A DNA stretch of 64,000 nucleotides from CAVTUU01 sp045804965 (GCA_045804965.1 JBJMMD010000004.1:79150-143149); one strand, 5' to 3'. Shown: positions 7,694 through 17,047, numbered from the stretch's first letter. The notes: generated by a model not told the origin, from the letters alone. Numbers and translations are program-made.

Positions 7694-10600
7694 ATGTCCA
7701 CGCGAGGGACACCTAGCATCTCCATCGCAGCGGCTGCGTGCATCAACCATCGGGAGCGGTTGATCTTGCCCGGACACCCCATTGATCCGACCGAGCCAGC
7801 ACCGGTTTCGAGCCTGGACGAGCACCGGGTTCCTTACCGCATGCTCTTCGAGCACAACCCCCTGCCAATGTGGGTCGTCGATCTCGAAACGCTCGGCTTT
7901 CTCGCGGTCAATGACGCGGCGCTGCATCTCTACGGCTACACGCGGGACGTATTCCTCGGGTTGAAGCTGACCGATATTCGCCCTAGCGACGACGTCCCCG
8001 CGATCCTGGCCAAGATCGCGGAGGTCTCATCACAGGGTTTCGACGAGGCGGGGCTGTGGCGGCATCGCAAACGGAACGGCGAGCTGATCACGGTTGAGGT
8101 CACGTCGCACGCGCTCGATTTCGAAGGGCGTGCTGCGCGCCTGGCGCTGATCAACGATGTCAGCGAGCGGCTGCGGGTGGCGGAGGAGCGGGCGAAGCTG
8201 CTCGACCAGCTCGAAGCGGAACAGGCGCAGCTGCGCGCGGTGCTCGCCCAGATGCCGGCGGGTGTGGTGATCGCCGAGGCGCCAAGCGGGCGGATTATCC
8301 TCGAAAACGGTCGGGCCGCGGCAATCGGCGATGCGGCGGTGATCCGCTCCGAAGGCGTCGCCGAAGTCGGGCCGGTCGCGATCGATGCTAAAGGTGTCGC
8401 CATCGATCCCACTGAATTGGCGCTGTCGCGCGCGATCTTCAACGGTGAGCACACAGAAAACCAGGAGATCGATCTCCGTCGCTCTGATGGCCAGGTGATC
8501 ACCTTGCGCGTGAGCGCGGCGCCGGTTCGGGGCGGCGCCGGCGAGATCATTGCCGGCGTCGCCACCATCCTCGACGTTACGGAAGAGAAGGCCGCGGCGC
8601 TTGCCTTAAAGCGTAGCGAGGAATGGTTCCGGTTCACGCTCAATTCGGTCGAAGTCGGGACCTGGGACTGGAACTTCAAAACAAATGTGATCGCGCAGTC
8701 GGACAACTTGATGTCGATCTACGGCATTGGTCCGGCGCGCACGCCTCACGGCATTGCCGACTTCCTCCGCCTCGTTCATCCCGACGATCGGGAAATGGTG
8801 GTCAAAGCCGTTCGCCAGACGCTGCGGCACGGGACCGATTACCGCGTCGAATTCCGGGTGATCGACGACGATGGAGCAGTGCGGTGGATGATCGCGCGGG
8901 GACAGGCGGTGCGCAACGAACGGGGCATGGCGACCGCCATGGTTGGCATCTCGGTCGATGTCAGCGCCCGCAAGCAAAACGACGAGGCGCTCCGCCTGTC
9001 CGAGCTCCGATTCCGGACGATGATCGAGCAATCCCCGCTCAGCACGCAGATCTTTTCGCCGGACGGGTTCACGATCGAGACCAACGACGCCTGGGAACGC
9101 CTTTGGGACATCCCCTTCGAGCGGGCGCGCACCTACAACCTCTTCGAGGACAAGGACCTCCAAGAGCTCGGGATTCTGGACCTGATGAAGCGCGCCTTCG
9201 CAGGTGAGCCGGTCACGCTCCCACCATTCGATTATGTTCCCGTTTGGGACCGCGATGCCGGCGTCCGTCGGACCATTCGGGGCCTGGTTTACCCCGTCAA
9301 GGATGTCGACGACCGCGTCCGCGAAGTGGTGCTGATTCAAGAGGACATCACCGATCGTCAACTGGCGCAAGCCCGCCTCGCCCTTTTTCAGCAGATCGTG
9401 GCGAACGCCAAGGACGCAATCGCGGTCATGGACACCGACGGCCACTACCTCGAGCGAAACGATGCCCACCGTGAGTTGCTCGGATACTCGGACGAGGACC
9501 TCGCCGGTCAGACACCCGCGGTCCACCTCGGAGCAGAGACGTTCGCACTGACCTTGAAGGAGCTTCAAGAGACCGGTTTCTACCGTGGCGATGTGGCGAG
9601 CACTGCCAAGGACGGGCACCGCGTGTTTGTCGACCTCTCCGCCTTCGCCGTGCACGATGAGCGGGGCACGCCAGTGTGCTTCGTCAGCATCAAGCGGGAC
9701 ACCACCGCGCGGCTCATGACCGAACAGCGCCTACGCGAGGAAACAGAAACGCTCGAAGTGGTCAATCGCGTCGGGCGCCTCGTGTCCTCCGAGCTTGATG
9801 TACGCCGCCTCGTGCAGGTCGTGACCGACGCGGCGACGGAACTGACCGGGGCGGAGGTGGGCGCGTTCTTCCAGAACAACGCCGACGAAAAGGGCGACCA
9901 TTTCGCGCTCTTGACCACGTCCGACGCTTCGCTCGACGACGTCGTCGGTCTACCCGATCCGGGCAGCACACCAGTGCTCGACGCCACCTTCACCGGCGAA
10001 GCAGTGATCCGACTCGACGATGTCGCCAGTGATCCTCGCTTCGGTCAGATCGCGCCGTATTTCGGTCTGCCCGCCGGTCATCCCACGATCGTCAGCTACC
10101 TCGCGGTTCCCCTGTATTCGCGGTCCGGATCGGTGCTCGGGAGTCTCGTGTTTAGTCACAGCCGGCCGGGCGTGTTCACCGCCCGCGCCGAACGGATCGT
10201 GACCGGGCTCGCTGCCCAGGCGGCGATCGCGCTGGACAACGCGAATCTCTTCCAGCGACTGGAAGAAGCGTTGCGCGCCCGGGACGAATTCCTCTCCATT
10301 GCCGCGCACGAGCTGCGCACGCCGGTCGCCGGCGTCAAGGGATTCAGCCAGCTCATCCTGAGATCGCTGGATCGCGGCGTCTTGGAACCGGCGCGGTTAC
10401 GGAACTCGGTCGAGGCGATCGAGCGCTCGTCCTCGCGCCTCGCCGCCCTGACCAACGATCTGCTCGACGTCTCCCGGATGCGGCTCGGGCAATTGCCGCT
10501 GCGCCTACAAACCATCGACTTCCCGACCTTTGTCGGCGACCTGGTCGGGCGCTTTCGCCATCAAATCGACGAGCGCCACACGCTCGTGCTCGATTCCGTC

Positions 10601-10972
10601 GACCATCTCGTGCCCGTTTCCATCGACAGCGACCGGCTGGAACAAGTTCTCATGAATCTTCTCGACAACGCGGTCAAGTACGCACCGCAGGGGGGCGAGA
10701 TTCAGGTGAAATTGATCGCGACCGAGGACGGCATCCGGCTGCACGTTCGCGATCCCGGCATCGGCCTACCGGAAGATGAGATCGAATCGATCTTCGAGCC
10801 CTTCGGCCGGGCCGCGAACGCCGCCGCCAGCGACCTACCCGGGCTTGGCCTTGGGCTCTATATCTCGCGCAATATCATTACGCGCCACGGCGGCCACATC
10901 TGGGCCGAAAGCCCGGGCGAAGGCTACGGCTCGACCTTCAACATCTGGCTGCCCGTGGCAACGGCCGAGTAG
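7694..10972 (+). CDS. multi-PAS/GAF sensor histidine kinase
   Basis: Up to 1092 residues; the true start is uncertain because no good ribosome site precedes ATG 7694. No membrane segments, so it is a cytoplasmic sensor. In order: PAS repeats from about residue 50 to 690 (first one PYRMLFEHNPLPMWVVD; later ones at roughly 315, 440 and 565), a GAF domain at about 700-855, a HisKA dimerisation domain with phosphoacceptor His872 in AAHELRTP, and a HATPase with NLLDNAVKYAP (N box) and GLGLYISRNI (G box). It probably senses several small ligands or redox state. No response regulator is adjacent, so it is an orphan kinase. Confidence 0.92.
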   Translation: MSTRGTPSISIAAAACINHRERLILPGHPIDPTEPAPVSSLDEHRVPYRMLFEHNPLPMWVVDLETLGFLAVNDAALHLYGYTRDVFLGLKLTDIRPSDDVPAILAKIAEVSSQGFDEAGLWRHRKRNGELITVEVTSHALDFEGRAARLALINDVSERLRVAEERAKLLDQLEAEQAQLRAVLAQMPAGVVIAEAPSGRIILENGRAAAIGDAAVIRSEGVAEVGPVAIDAKGVAIDPTELALSRAIFNGEHTENQEIDLRRSDGQVITLRVSAAPVRGGAGEIIAGVATILDVTEEKAAALALKRSEEWFRFTLNSVEVGTWDWNFKTNVIAQSDNLMSIYGIGPARTPHGIADFLRLVHPDDREMVVKAVRQTLRHGTDYRVEFRVIDDDGAVRWMIARGQAVRNERGMATAMVGISVDVSARKQNDEALRLSELRFRTMIEQSPLSTQIFSPDGFTIETNDAWERLWDIPFERARTYNLFEDKDLQELGILDLMKRAFAGEPVTLPPFDYVPVWDRDAGVRRTIRGLVYPVKDVDDRVREVVLIQEDITDRQLAQARLALFQQIVANAKDAIAVMDTDGHYLERNDAHRELLGYSDEDLAGQTPAVHLGAETFALTLKELQETGFYRGDVASTAKDGHRVFVDLSAFAVHDERGTPVCFVSIKRDTTARLMTEQRLREETETLEVVNRVGRLVSSELDVRRLVQVVTDAATELTGAEVGAFFQNNADEKGDHFALLTTSDASLDDVVGLPDPGSTPVLDATFTGEAVIRLDDVASDPRFGQIAPYFGLPAGHPTIVSYLAVPLYSRSGSVLGSLVFSHSRPGVFTARAERIVTGLAAQAAIALDNANLFQRLEEALRARDEFLSIAAHELRTPVAGVKGFSQLILRSLDRGVLEPARLRNSVEAIERSSSRLAALTNDLLDVSRMRLGQLPLRLQTIDFPTFVGDLVGRFRHQIDERHTLVLDSVDHLVPVSIDSDRLEQVLMNLLDNAVKYAPQGGEIQVKLIATEDGIRLHVRDPGIGLPEDEIESIFEPFGRAANAAASDLPGLGLGLYISRNIITRHGGHIWAESPGEGYGSTFNIWLPVATAE

Positions 10973-11007
10973 TTCCGGCTCGCCCTGGAATCACGGCGGT
11001 CCTCTCC

Positions 11008-11259
11008 TTAGCAGTAGTCGTAATAGACGCCGCCCATATCCCAGTAGTAGCTGGCTTCCCCATACATGCCGACCACGTCCATGACGTTCGCGATCGCGGC
11101 ATATCCAAACGCAATGCCCTTCATCCGCGCACACGTTACCGGCGGCGCCGCTGCGGGCGATGGTTTCATCGCCGTGAATGTTCCGGTTGCGAGCATGACG
11201 GCGAACATCGCCACGAGAGCGAGTCGCGAAACAGTCGATTGAGTCCTGAGCACTGACAT
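11008..11259 (-). CDS. small secreted protein
   Basis: 83 residues from ATG 11259, behind GAAGGCGG. Residues 12-31 (RLALVAMFAVMLATGTFTA) form a signal peptide or membrane helix. The rest is short and rich in Gly, Tyr, Met and Ala, ending GGVYYDYC. Cys43 and the terminal cysteine could form a disulphide. I know no family for it. Its strand, ribosome site and signal support a real gene. It faces the histidine kinase gene tail to tail, with 35 bases between the stops. Confidence 0.5.
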   Translation of the reverse strand: MSVLRTQSTVSRLALVAMFAVMLATGTFTAMKPSPAAAPPVTCARMKGIAFGYAAIANVMDVVGMYGEASYYWDMGGVYYDYC

Positions 11260-11511
11260 GACGAGCCGCCTTCGATGAGTACCTGTGTGGTCGGTCCGTC
11301 CACATACATCATCGATGGCGATGCCCGGTGAGATATCCGGAAGATCACTGAATTAGGGTGCGCAACGAAGCGACGGCCGAACTCAGTGAAATTCTTGAGC
11401 TCGGCCGTTGGCGCAACTGACGCGCGGTCATGATTCGGGCAGGAGGCCGCCTGGTGGACCGGGGAGCCAGCGTGGAGAGGCGAGGGCGACTGGCTCCGAC
11501 GGCGACGGGAG

Positions 11512-11787
11512 CTAGTCCTGCCCCGACGTCGATAGTCTCGCCGTCTCCGCGTCGGCGTCCGGCTGCACGCTCCAACCCTGGGCCAAGACATCATGCTTTC
11601 GTATCGACAGCCACACCGTTGCGTCTTCCACTTTTGCGATCGCCTGGCGCGGAATGTAATGGTCGGTTGGGAAGAAGAATCCCTGCTCCGCAACGACGTA
11701 CTCGTCCGTGGCCGCAATCACATTGCCGAGGTGCTCGCCCTCGGCATCCACGACTTCGGCCCCGGCCACAATCTCCTCCGTCTCCAC
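11512..11787 (-). CDS. PRC-barrel-like / DUF2171 protein
   Basis: 91 residues, starting at GTG 11787 nine bases after AGGAG. The first half (GAEVVDAEGEHLGNVIAAT) is the beta-strand signature of PRC-barrel and DUF2171 proteins, followed by FFFPTDHYIPRQAIAKVED. Such small barrel proteins occur in stress-related or RNA-processing contexts in Gram-positive bacteria and Chloroflexota; no specific role can be assigned. It is divergent from the AI-2E family permease gene. Confidence 0.7.
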   Translation of the reverse strand: METEEIVAGAEVVDAEGEHLGNVIAATDEYVVAEQGFFFPTDHYIPRQAIAKVEDATVWLSIRKHDVLAQGWSVQPDADAETARLSTSGQD

Positions 11788-11952
11788 CTGGTGACTTCTC
11801 CTGGTTCATCCCGACGCTCGATGCGCACATGTAGGATACCGTGTCGCTTCTTCTGCCGAGAACGTTGGTATGTTTCTTGGTTACTTGCTCTATCGCCTCG
11901 TACTCGCTCGAGCGCGCGGCCAGTGGATCACGGAGTCGATGAGGAGGCCAGC

Positions 11953-13158
11953 GTGTCGAAGCCGCGTGGGCGCAACGGTCCCACCGCTCGCCCATTTCTC
12001 CAGTTCTCACCCGAGGAGAGCAACGAGCCTACAGTTCGGGCGCGGTTGGAAATTCCGCCGCGCACGATCGCCACCGTGGCGATCGGCCTGCTGGTGATCT
12101 GGGTCCTGATTAAACTTGTCTCCATCCTCCTGTTAGTCTTCCTCGCGCTCCTCTTGACGGCAGCGCTCGATCCGCTCGTAACTCGCTTGGAACGGCGCGG
12201 CTGGAAACGCTCGACGGCCGTGAGCGCGCTCCTGCTCGCCTTTGTCGCGATTGTCCTCGGCACGCTCGCATTGGTTATCCCCCCGATGGTGCACCAAGGG
12301 CAGCAACTGGCCGCCGACCTTCCGGACTACGTGGTCCGGGCCAAGCCGTATTTCAAGGGCCATCCCGAGGCGTATGCGCGCCTGCAGGATCTCGCCACTC
12401 GGCGTGCGAAAGATCCTGACCTGTATCTGTCGCATGCGCGCGGTGTTGGACTTACTGTTGGCAGCGTGCTGACCCAGACGCTCCTGATCGTCACCATGAC
12501 CGCCTACTTGCTCATCGCGGACGGCGAGCGCACGCTCTTCTGGCTGTTCCGCTACCTCCCGGCGCAGCAGCGGACGAGGATCCGTCAGGCGCTTCCCGAA
12601 ATCAGCCGCGTGGTGAGCGCCTACATGGTGGGGCAGCTCATCACGTCCGCCCTGTTCGGCGCGTTCGCCTTGCTGGTGTGCGCGGCGCTGGGGGTGCCAC
12701 AGTCGATTCTGCTCGCCCTGCTCGCCTTTGTCGCCGACGCGATCCCGATTGTCGGGGCGACGATCGCGACCGCACCGGCCGTCTTGCTCGCATTGACGGT
12801 TTCGCCCACGAAAGCGGCGATCGTTCTTGTCCTGTACGTCGTGTACCAGCAAGTGGAAAACCACCTGATCGTCCCGCGTGTCTACAAGAACACGCTGCAA
12901 ATCTCCTCGTTTGGCGTGCTCTTGGCGGTCGCGATTGGGGCGCAATTGCTCGGGATCATCGGCGCCCTGATCGCCCTCCCGATCGCGGCCGCACTACCGG
13001 TGATCGAACGCATCTGGCGGGAGGAGCAACCGCCCGCACCCGAGCCATCCGACATCGGCCTCGCCCCAGCCCCGTGGGAAGGCGCGCCGGCCCCTTCCGG
13101 AACCAATGAACGGCCTCCACCCACGCGGGCGACTGTCGATCATAGCCTGACAAATTGA
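11953..13158 (+). CDS. AI-2E family transporter
   Basis: 401 residues from GTG 11953, preceded by GAGGAGGCCAGC; the open frame reaches back to 11593 but that part overlaps the divergent PRC-barrel gene. It has a paired hydrophobic N-terminus (TVAIGLLVIWVLIKLVSILL and the segment after it), a long soluble loop, then a cluster of helices with GxPxxxxLALLAFVADAIPIVGA and the C-terminal YQQVENHLIVPRV motif, all characteristic of PF01594. Family members export autoinducer-2 or act as Na+/H+ antiporters; which applies here is unknown. A Pro-rich cytoplasmic tail ends the protein. Confidence 0.88.
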   Translation: MSKPRGRNGPTARPFLQFSPEESNEPTVRARLEIPPRTIATVAIGLLVIWVLIKLVSILLLVFLALLLTAALDPLVTRLERRGWKRSTAVSALLLAFVAIVLGTLALVIPPMVHQGQQLAADLPDYVVRAKPYFKGHPEAYARLQDLATRRAKDPDLYLSHARGVGLTVGSVLTQTLLIVTMTAYLLIADGERTLFWLFRYLPAQQRTRIRQALPEISRVVSAYMVGQLITSALFGAFALLVCAALGVPQSILLALLAFVADAIPIVGATIATAPAVLLALTVSPTKAAIVLVLYVVYQQVENHLIVPRVYKNTLQISSFGVLLAVAIGAQLLGIIGALIALPIAAALPVIERIWREEQPPAPEPSDIGLAPAPWEGAPAPSGTNERPPPTRATVDHSLTN

Positions 13159-13220
13159 GTTCTAGACGTTCACGTCAAAGGGGCCGCCTGAATACGTGAC
13201 AGATGGATTCCGATAATAGT

Positions 13221-13255
13221 GGCGACGCCCCGAACGATTCGTCCGGGGCGTCGCC
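13221..13255 (+). terminator. 12-bp hairpin downstream of the AI-2E transporter
   Basis: A perfect 12-bp stem (GGCGACGCCCCG with its complement), with a further ACG/CGT pairing inside the loop, lies 62 bases past the permease stop. A second small hairpin (CCGCAC GAT GTGCGG) overlaps its end. No T-run follows, so this is a terminator candidate by position and structure only. Confidence 0.4.
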
Positions 13256-13291
13256 GCACGATGTGCGGTGGGAACCGGGCACAGCTAGCAG

Positions 13292-13693
13292 ATGCACAGC
13301 GGCACATTCGTCGGGCAGAACGCGGCGAAGGATGAAGCCGGCCTGCTCGGCAAGCTCAATTTCGACCCGGCGGCGACCAAGCTGGATCAAGGCAAGTTCC
13401 AGGACGCACTGACGGCGCCAACCCAGTTCCGCGACAAGGTGTCCGCCCTCGACGCCCGGGACAACATCGCCTCGGCGGACGCCCGCGTGCTGATCGCCGG
13501 GGCCACCAACTGCGTCGTCTGTGTCGAATCGCTGGTGGTGGAGCTTCGACGCGCAGGTGACGAGTGGGGGTTACAACCTCCCCGCTGCTGGGAGCGAACC
13601 GATTCCGCGGCGGGCCGTCAGGAAGCCTCCTTCGCGGCACAGGGCCGGTGGTCGGGAGCGCGACGATCGCGCGGCTTGCAGATGGCTCTGTGA
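13292..13693 (+). pseudogene. fragment of a coding region, unknown family
   Basis: The frame from 13292 to about 13555 has codon usage and residue mix like a real protein (AKDEAGLLGKLNFDPAATKL, then ADARVLIAGATNCVVCVESL), then degrades into Arg/Gly/Trp-rich low-quality sequence. There is no ribosome site at the first ATG. The VLIAGATNCVVCVES strand resembles the cysteine-bearing strand of isochorismatase-like hydrolases (VLxAGxxTxxCVxxT), but this is weak. It is probably a leftover of a larger gene. The rest of 13256-13968 shows nothing else convincing. Confidence 0.3.
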
Positions 13694-13968
13694 ACTGAAC
13701 AGTGAGCTGCCGCGCTGGGGGCTCGCTCAGCCCCAGCGCAGGGCACACCGGGCCCGTATGCACAGCCACGGCCACCAACCGTCTCGGGCATTGCGCTCGG
13801 CGCCGTACTTGTTTTCCCGGGACCATAGATGGATCGACAGTCGTACGTGGCGGCAGTACATAGGGATCGTCTCTTCCACGGGGCGGCGTGGGTTCCGACA
13901 GCCGAGGCGAAGGTGAGGAATCGCCCGCCGTTATTCACCCGGCTCCAGCCGTGGAAGGATCCCGCACT

Positions 13969-14301
13969 ATGGTCGCCCATGTAGATCACACACCTAGTCT
14001 CATCGAGACCGACTCCCACGATTGGTCGATAACGTACGCAGCCACGCTCCGTGAGCAGCTCACCGAGATCGCTCCGGAGCTGGCAGTAGCCATCGCCAGC
14101 GAGCCCATCGGACTGACGATCACGGGAACCGGCTGGGCCATCCATGCTGTGCGCAGCGATCCGCACAGTGAGCGGTATCTCTCGCTGATGGCCATGCGGG
14201 GTATGGACAATTGTTGCTTCGAGATGGCCATCCGTGATCTCTGTCTCGCCATGGACGCGAACCAGCGGCACCAATCGAAGGAACCCACGATCGCTGAGTA
14301 A
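13969..14301 (+). CDS. hypothetical protein
   Basis: 110 residues from ATG 13969, behind TGGAAGGAT. Upstream in-frame ATG 13888 lacks a ribosome site. The protein is soluble and acidic, with an alternating pattern (ITYAATLREQLTEIAPELAV, then EPIGLTITGTGWAIHAVRSD) that suggests a small alpha/beta domain. The C-terminal helix contains a CC pair and another Cys (NCCFEMAIRDLCLAM). No family recognised. Confidence 0.5.
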   Translation: MVAHVDHTPSLIETDSHDWSITYAATLREQLTEIAPELAVAIASEPIGLTITGTGWAIHAVRSDPHSERYLSLMAMRGMDNCCFEMAIRDLCLAMDANQRHQSKEPTIAE

Positions 14302-14390
14302 TCTCACCGTCCGCATGAGGGACCAAGGTATCGGCCTCGGGCAGCACGCGCGGGGCCGTTTGCGATGATCCACGCACGACTCGTAAACGG

Positions 14391-14531
14391 GTGGTCTTGC
14401 TTGTGATCCTGCTCGTCGCTGCCCTCGCTGGCAGCATCGTCAGTTCTGCCCTGTTCGACCTCGCTGCGTTTATCGTGACGCCACCGAACGAACGCCCGGA
14501 ACGCGCCGCGCGCGGAAATCGGGTCGATTGA
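14391..14531 (+). CDS. possible small one-helix membrane protein
   Basis: A 46-codon frame beginning GTG: a basic start (RKR just upstream), a hydrophobic helix (VVLLVILLVAALAGSIVSSA) and a polar tail rich in Arg, Pro and Glu. The pattern resembles short DUF4321-type membrane proteins, but there is no clear ribosome binding site and no ATG. The surrounding 14302-14753 contains no other gene candidate. Confidence 0.25.
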   Translation: MVLLVILLVAALAGSIVSSALFDLAAFIVTPPNERPERAARGNRVD

Positions 14532-14753
14532 CATCCCTCTAACCACCTAGCGCAATAATCCGATGGGAACTGAAGGGTCTGCCGGTTTCTGGTCACAGAG
14601 TTGAAAAGCGTGTCCCATTCGGGCTGTCTTGAGCCGATTGCAGTCTCCTTTCTCGCCGCCCTAAGCCGAACGGGTTCAAAAACAGGGCACGCTATCTCAT
14701 GTCGAAATCACGTGTCTTCGCCGGAACAAAGCATCGGTGAAAGGAGCAATCAG

Positions 14754-15293
14754 ATGAAGATTCGGAATCTTATTGTGGGTATTGCAGGGCTGCTGTTAGT
14801 CACCATGCTTGCTGTGCAATGGATGTCCCCGGGAGCTGATGCCCAAGACACGACCGAGCCGCGCTTAGGGGCGGTCGAAACCCAAGTCGCGGCGCAGGCA
14901 ACGACGATCGCGAAACAGGGACGCGATATCAAAAGCTTGAAGGATCGCGTGGCCGTGCTTGAAGGAGGATCGCAGCCCGCTGCGGCGACGAAATCGGGAT
15001 CGAGTGGTGGCGAGGGTGCGACCGTCTCCGGCATCGGAGTCATGGTCAGTGACAAGTTCAGCCTCAGTTCAGGTCGTTACAAGGTGAGCGCCACCGTCGA
15101 GGTTGCTGATTTTGACGGATTCGCCGCCCGTCTCCTTGGTGACAATGGTGTTGACGAACTTCTCTTCAACGAATTAATCCAGCAAGGCGGTACATGGACC
15201 GGCGAAACGACTGTTGACGTGAGCGGCGGCGAATACGCGGTCCAGGCCGAAAACACCGGCAGTCCTTGGACGCTCGTGTTTGAGCAGTTCTGA
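14754..15293 (+). CDS. secreted protein with coiled coil and beta-rich C-terminal domain
   Basis: 179 residues from ATG 14754, behind GTGAAAGGAGCAATC. The signal peptide (IRNLIVGIAGLLLVTMLAVQ) ends near Ala-Asp-Ala. A heptad-like coiled coil follows (about 38-72: LGAVETQVAAQATTIAKQG), then a Gly/Ser linker and a C-terminal beta domain (about 95-179) with alternating strands such as GRYKVSATVEV and GGEYAVQAENTGSPWTL. The layout suggests an oligomeric exported protein, possibly surface-bound. No family recognised. Confidence 0.7.
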   Translation: MKIRNLIVGIAGLLLVTMLAVQWMSPGADAQDTTEPRLGAVETQVAAQATTIAKQGRDIKSLKDRVAVLEGGSQPAAATKSGSSGGEGATVSGIGVMVSDKFSLSSGRYKVSATVEVADFDGFAARLLGDNGVDELLFNELIQQGGTWTGETTVDVSGGEYAVQAENTGSPWTLVFEQF

Positions 15294-15320
15294 GCGTGCA
15301 CGCCATTCTCTCCATCCTGC

Positions 15321-15329
15321 TGCTACCAT
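15321..15329 (+). promoter_or_regulatory. extended -10 promoter motif (TGCTACCAT)
   Basis: TGCTACCAT fits the extended -10 consensus TGnTAnnnT and lies 43 bases before the ATG at 15373. The surrounding 19 bases (CTGCTACCATACCCGCCTG) recur with one change upstream of the cupin gene at 17046-17064. No convincing -35 is seen, as expected for extended -10 promoters. It would drive the 15373-16987 pair. Confidence 0.45.
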
Positions 15330-15372
15330 ACCCGCCTGACTAAGACACGCGAGTACCGATCGGAGTTTTCCC

Positions 15373-16131
15373 ATGGACGAGCTCGCGGCTGAGGCATGGG
15401 GTCTTTACCGGCAGGCCGAAAGCAACGACTGCGTCGTGAAGCCGTCGATCCCGATCCTGTATTTTGGCGATCGCGAGCGCTATCTTCGATCACCACTCAA
15501 GATTGCAACGGTTGCCCTGAATCCCTCCCGAAAAGAATTTCCCGATGAGGCAAGGTTTGGACGTTTCCCAAGCGCCTCATCGGTCTATCCCGAGATCATG
15601 GAAGGACTGCGCCACGACGAATATTTTGCCGCGCTCAATTCCTACTTTCGGATCTGGCCCTATCGCTCCTGGTTCAGTTGGTTTGAAGAAGTGCTCAAGG
15701 GCATACGGGCGAGCTACTACGATTCTGAAGTCAATTGCGCACTCCACACGGACCTCTTTTCACCACTTGCAACCGACCCAACGTGGAGCAAACTCGGATC
15801 AGTCCGCGCCATATTTGAGACCGATGGCATCTCTCTTTGGCACAAACTTATTGAACATCTCGCTCCTGACATCATTCTGATTTCGGTAGCACGAGGCCAC
15901 CTCGATAAGATTGCATTTATCGATCATCTCGCATGGCAGAAATTGCATACAGTTGAGCGAGACGTACCTTCCAAGAGACCATTCGTGGTCGATGGCCAGC
16001 GTGTGGTTCTTTCAAACGGCAAACCTGCCCTTCTCGTTTTTGGTAGGGCTGGACAGTCGCCTTTTGCCACACTTACGAAGGGCCAACGTCAGGAGATTGG
16101 ACAAGCAATATTGGAGAGCCACCGTGGATGA
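15373..16131 (+). CDS. uncharacterised protein, possible uracil-DNA-glycosylase-like fold
   Basis: 252 residues from ATG 15373, in a tract visibly lower in GC than its surroundings. The segment IATVALNPSRKEF resembles the first active-site loop of the UDG superfamily (hydrophobic strand then NPS/NPG), and the middle LHTDLFSPLATDPTWSKL could be the second conserved loop. The C-terminal region has a strand, VLSNGKPALLVFGRAGQSP, where UDGs carry their His-Pro-Ser motif; the histidine is not evident. So the fold is a guess and glycosylase activity is doubtful. The gene overlaps the next by 8 bases, indicating translational coupling and joint function. Confidence 0.55.
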   Translation: MDELAAEAWGLYRQAESNDCVVKPSIPILYFGDRERYLRSPLKIATVALNPSRKEFPDEARFGRFPSASSVYPEIMEGLRHDEYFAALNSYFRIWPYRSWFSWFEEVLKGIRASYYDSEVNCALHTDLFSPLATDPTWSKLGSVRAIFETDGISLWHKLIEHLAPDIILISVARGHLDKIAFIDHLAWQKLHTVERDVPSKRPFVVDGQRVVLSNGKPALLVFGRAGQSPFATLTKGQRQEIGQAILESHRG

Positions 16132-16987
16132 CCGACTGTGTTTCGTGCAGTTTCTTCACCCTGGCGGTGAACATTGGCCAAACGAGGATCGGAGAAGAGG
16201 ATGGACACAAGGCCCACATGGCAGGAAATTCATGCAGCGGTCTGGATTTTGTCTATCCGGAGGCAGTCCGCGACTGACAGAGCTGATTTTCTGGGGAGAA
16301 TGGGAAGCACAGTCTAATGTCGTTAGCGAAATCTCGGAGCCGGTGCGTGATGGGCCGCGGTGGATCTACCGACCGTATTTCGAGCGGCCCTCGTCTTATA
16401 CCCATCTTCAGAACACCGACCCCTTCGTATTCGGTGATCAGTTTCACTACACCGGCTGCCTTCAACACACGAAACACGGCCCGACTCAGATGCGAAACTT
16501 ATCTCGCGGCTCAGTTATTCTCTTTGGTTCGTGTCTTCACCGATCTGCGTTCGTCCTCGATACTGTGTTTGTGGTCGACCATTGGATCGATCATAGTCTG
16601 CACGATTATCAAGAGAACCTTCGAGGGCGGATTTCCGATACGTACGCGGCGGTTACGATTGCTCCGTGGTATGCCAACACCTGGGAGCCGGACAAAGTGC
16701 ATCGCCTCTATTTCGGCGCAACGTACCAACAATCGGTGGATGGTATGTTCAGCTTCTTTCCGTGCATTCAAGCGGACAAAGATTCACGCGGATTCGCGCG
16801 ACCCGAGATCATACTTCCTGGAATCGTCACGCCGAACCAGACGCAGAATAAGAAGCTAACGTTTCGCGATACAACTCGGCAAATTGCCGAAATCTGGCAA
16901 GAGGTTAAACGGCAAGTCATTGATCAAGGACTCTTGCTCGGCGTCCGCGCGGATCTGCCGCCAGAGGTGCATCCCTCTTCCGAGTAG
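16124..16987 (+). CDS. uncharacterised protein, partner of the preceding gene
   Basis: 287 residues starting at GTG 16124, inside the end of the preceding gene and behind TTGGAGAG. The sequence is rich in aromatic residues and has blocks that look strongly conserved: QFLHPGGEHWPN near the start, ELIFWGEWEAQS, HLQNTDPFVFGDQFHYTGC, GSVILFGS, and FVLDTVFVVDHW. The GSVILFGS...LDTVFVV pattern could be a small beta-barrel (PUA/EVE-like), but I cannot confirm it. No signal peptide or membrane segment. The low GC, isolation and tight coupling to the UDG-like gene suggest a laterally acquired two-gene unit. Confidence 0.6.
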   Translation: MDDRLCFVQFLHPGGEHWPNEDRRRGWTQGPHGRKFMQRSGFCLSGGSPRLTELIFWGEWEAQSNVVSEISEPVRDGPRWIYRPYFERPSSYTHLQNTDPFVFGDQFHYTGCLQHTKHGPTQMRNLSRGSVILFGSCLHRSAFVLDTVFVVDHWIDHSLHDYQENLRGRISDTYAAVTIAPWYANTWEPDKVHRLYFGATYQQSVDGMFSFFPCIQADKDSRGFARPEIILPGIVTPNQTQNKKLTFRDTTRQIAEIWQEVKRQVIDQGLLLGVRADLPPEVHPSSE

Positions 16988-17047
16988 ACTGGTCCGACTC
17001 GACCCTCCACCGTTTTGGCTAATGAACCACTTGGCGACATCACCTCC

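Noticed and set aside
8606..9655. Long minus-strand open frame inside the histidine kinase gene
   Set aside because: The plus strand encodes PAS domains here; the minus product has no recognisable motif and no ribosome site.
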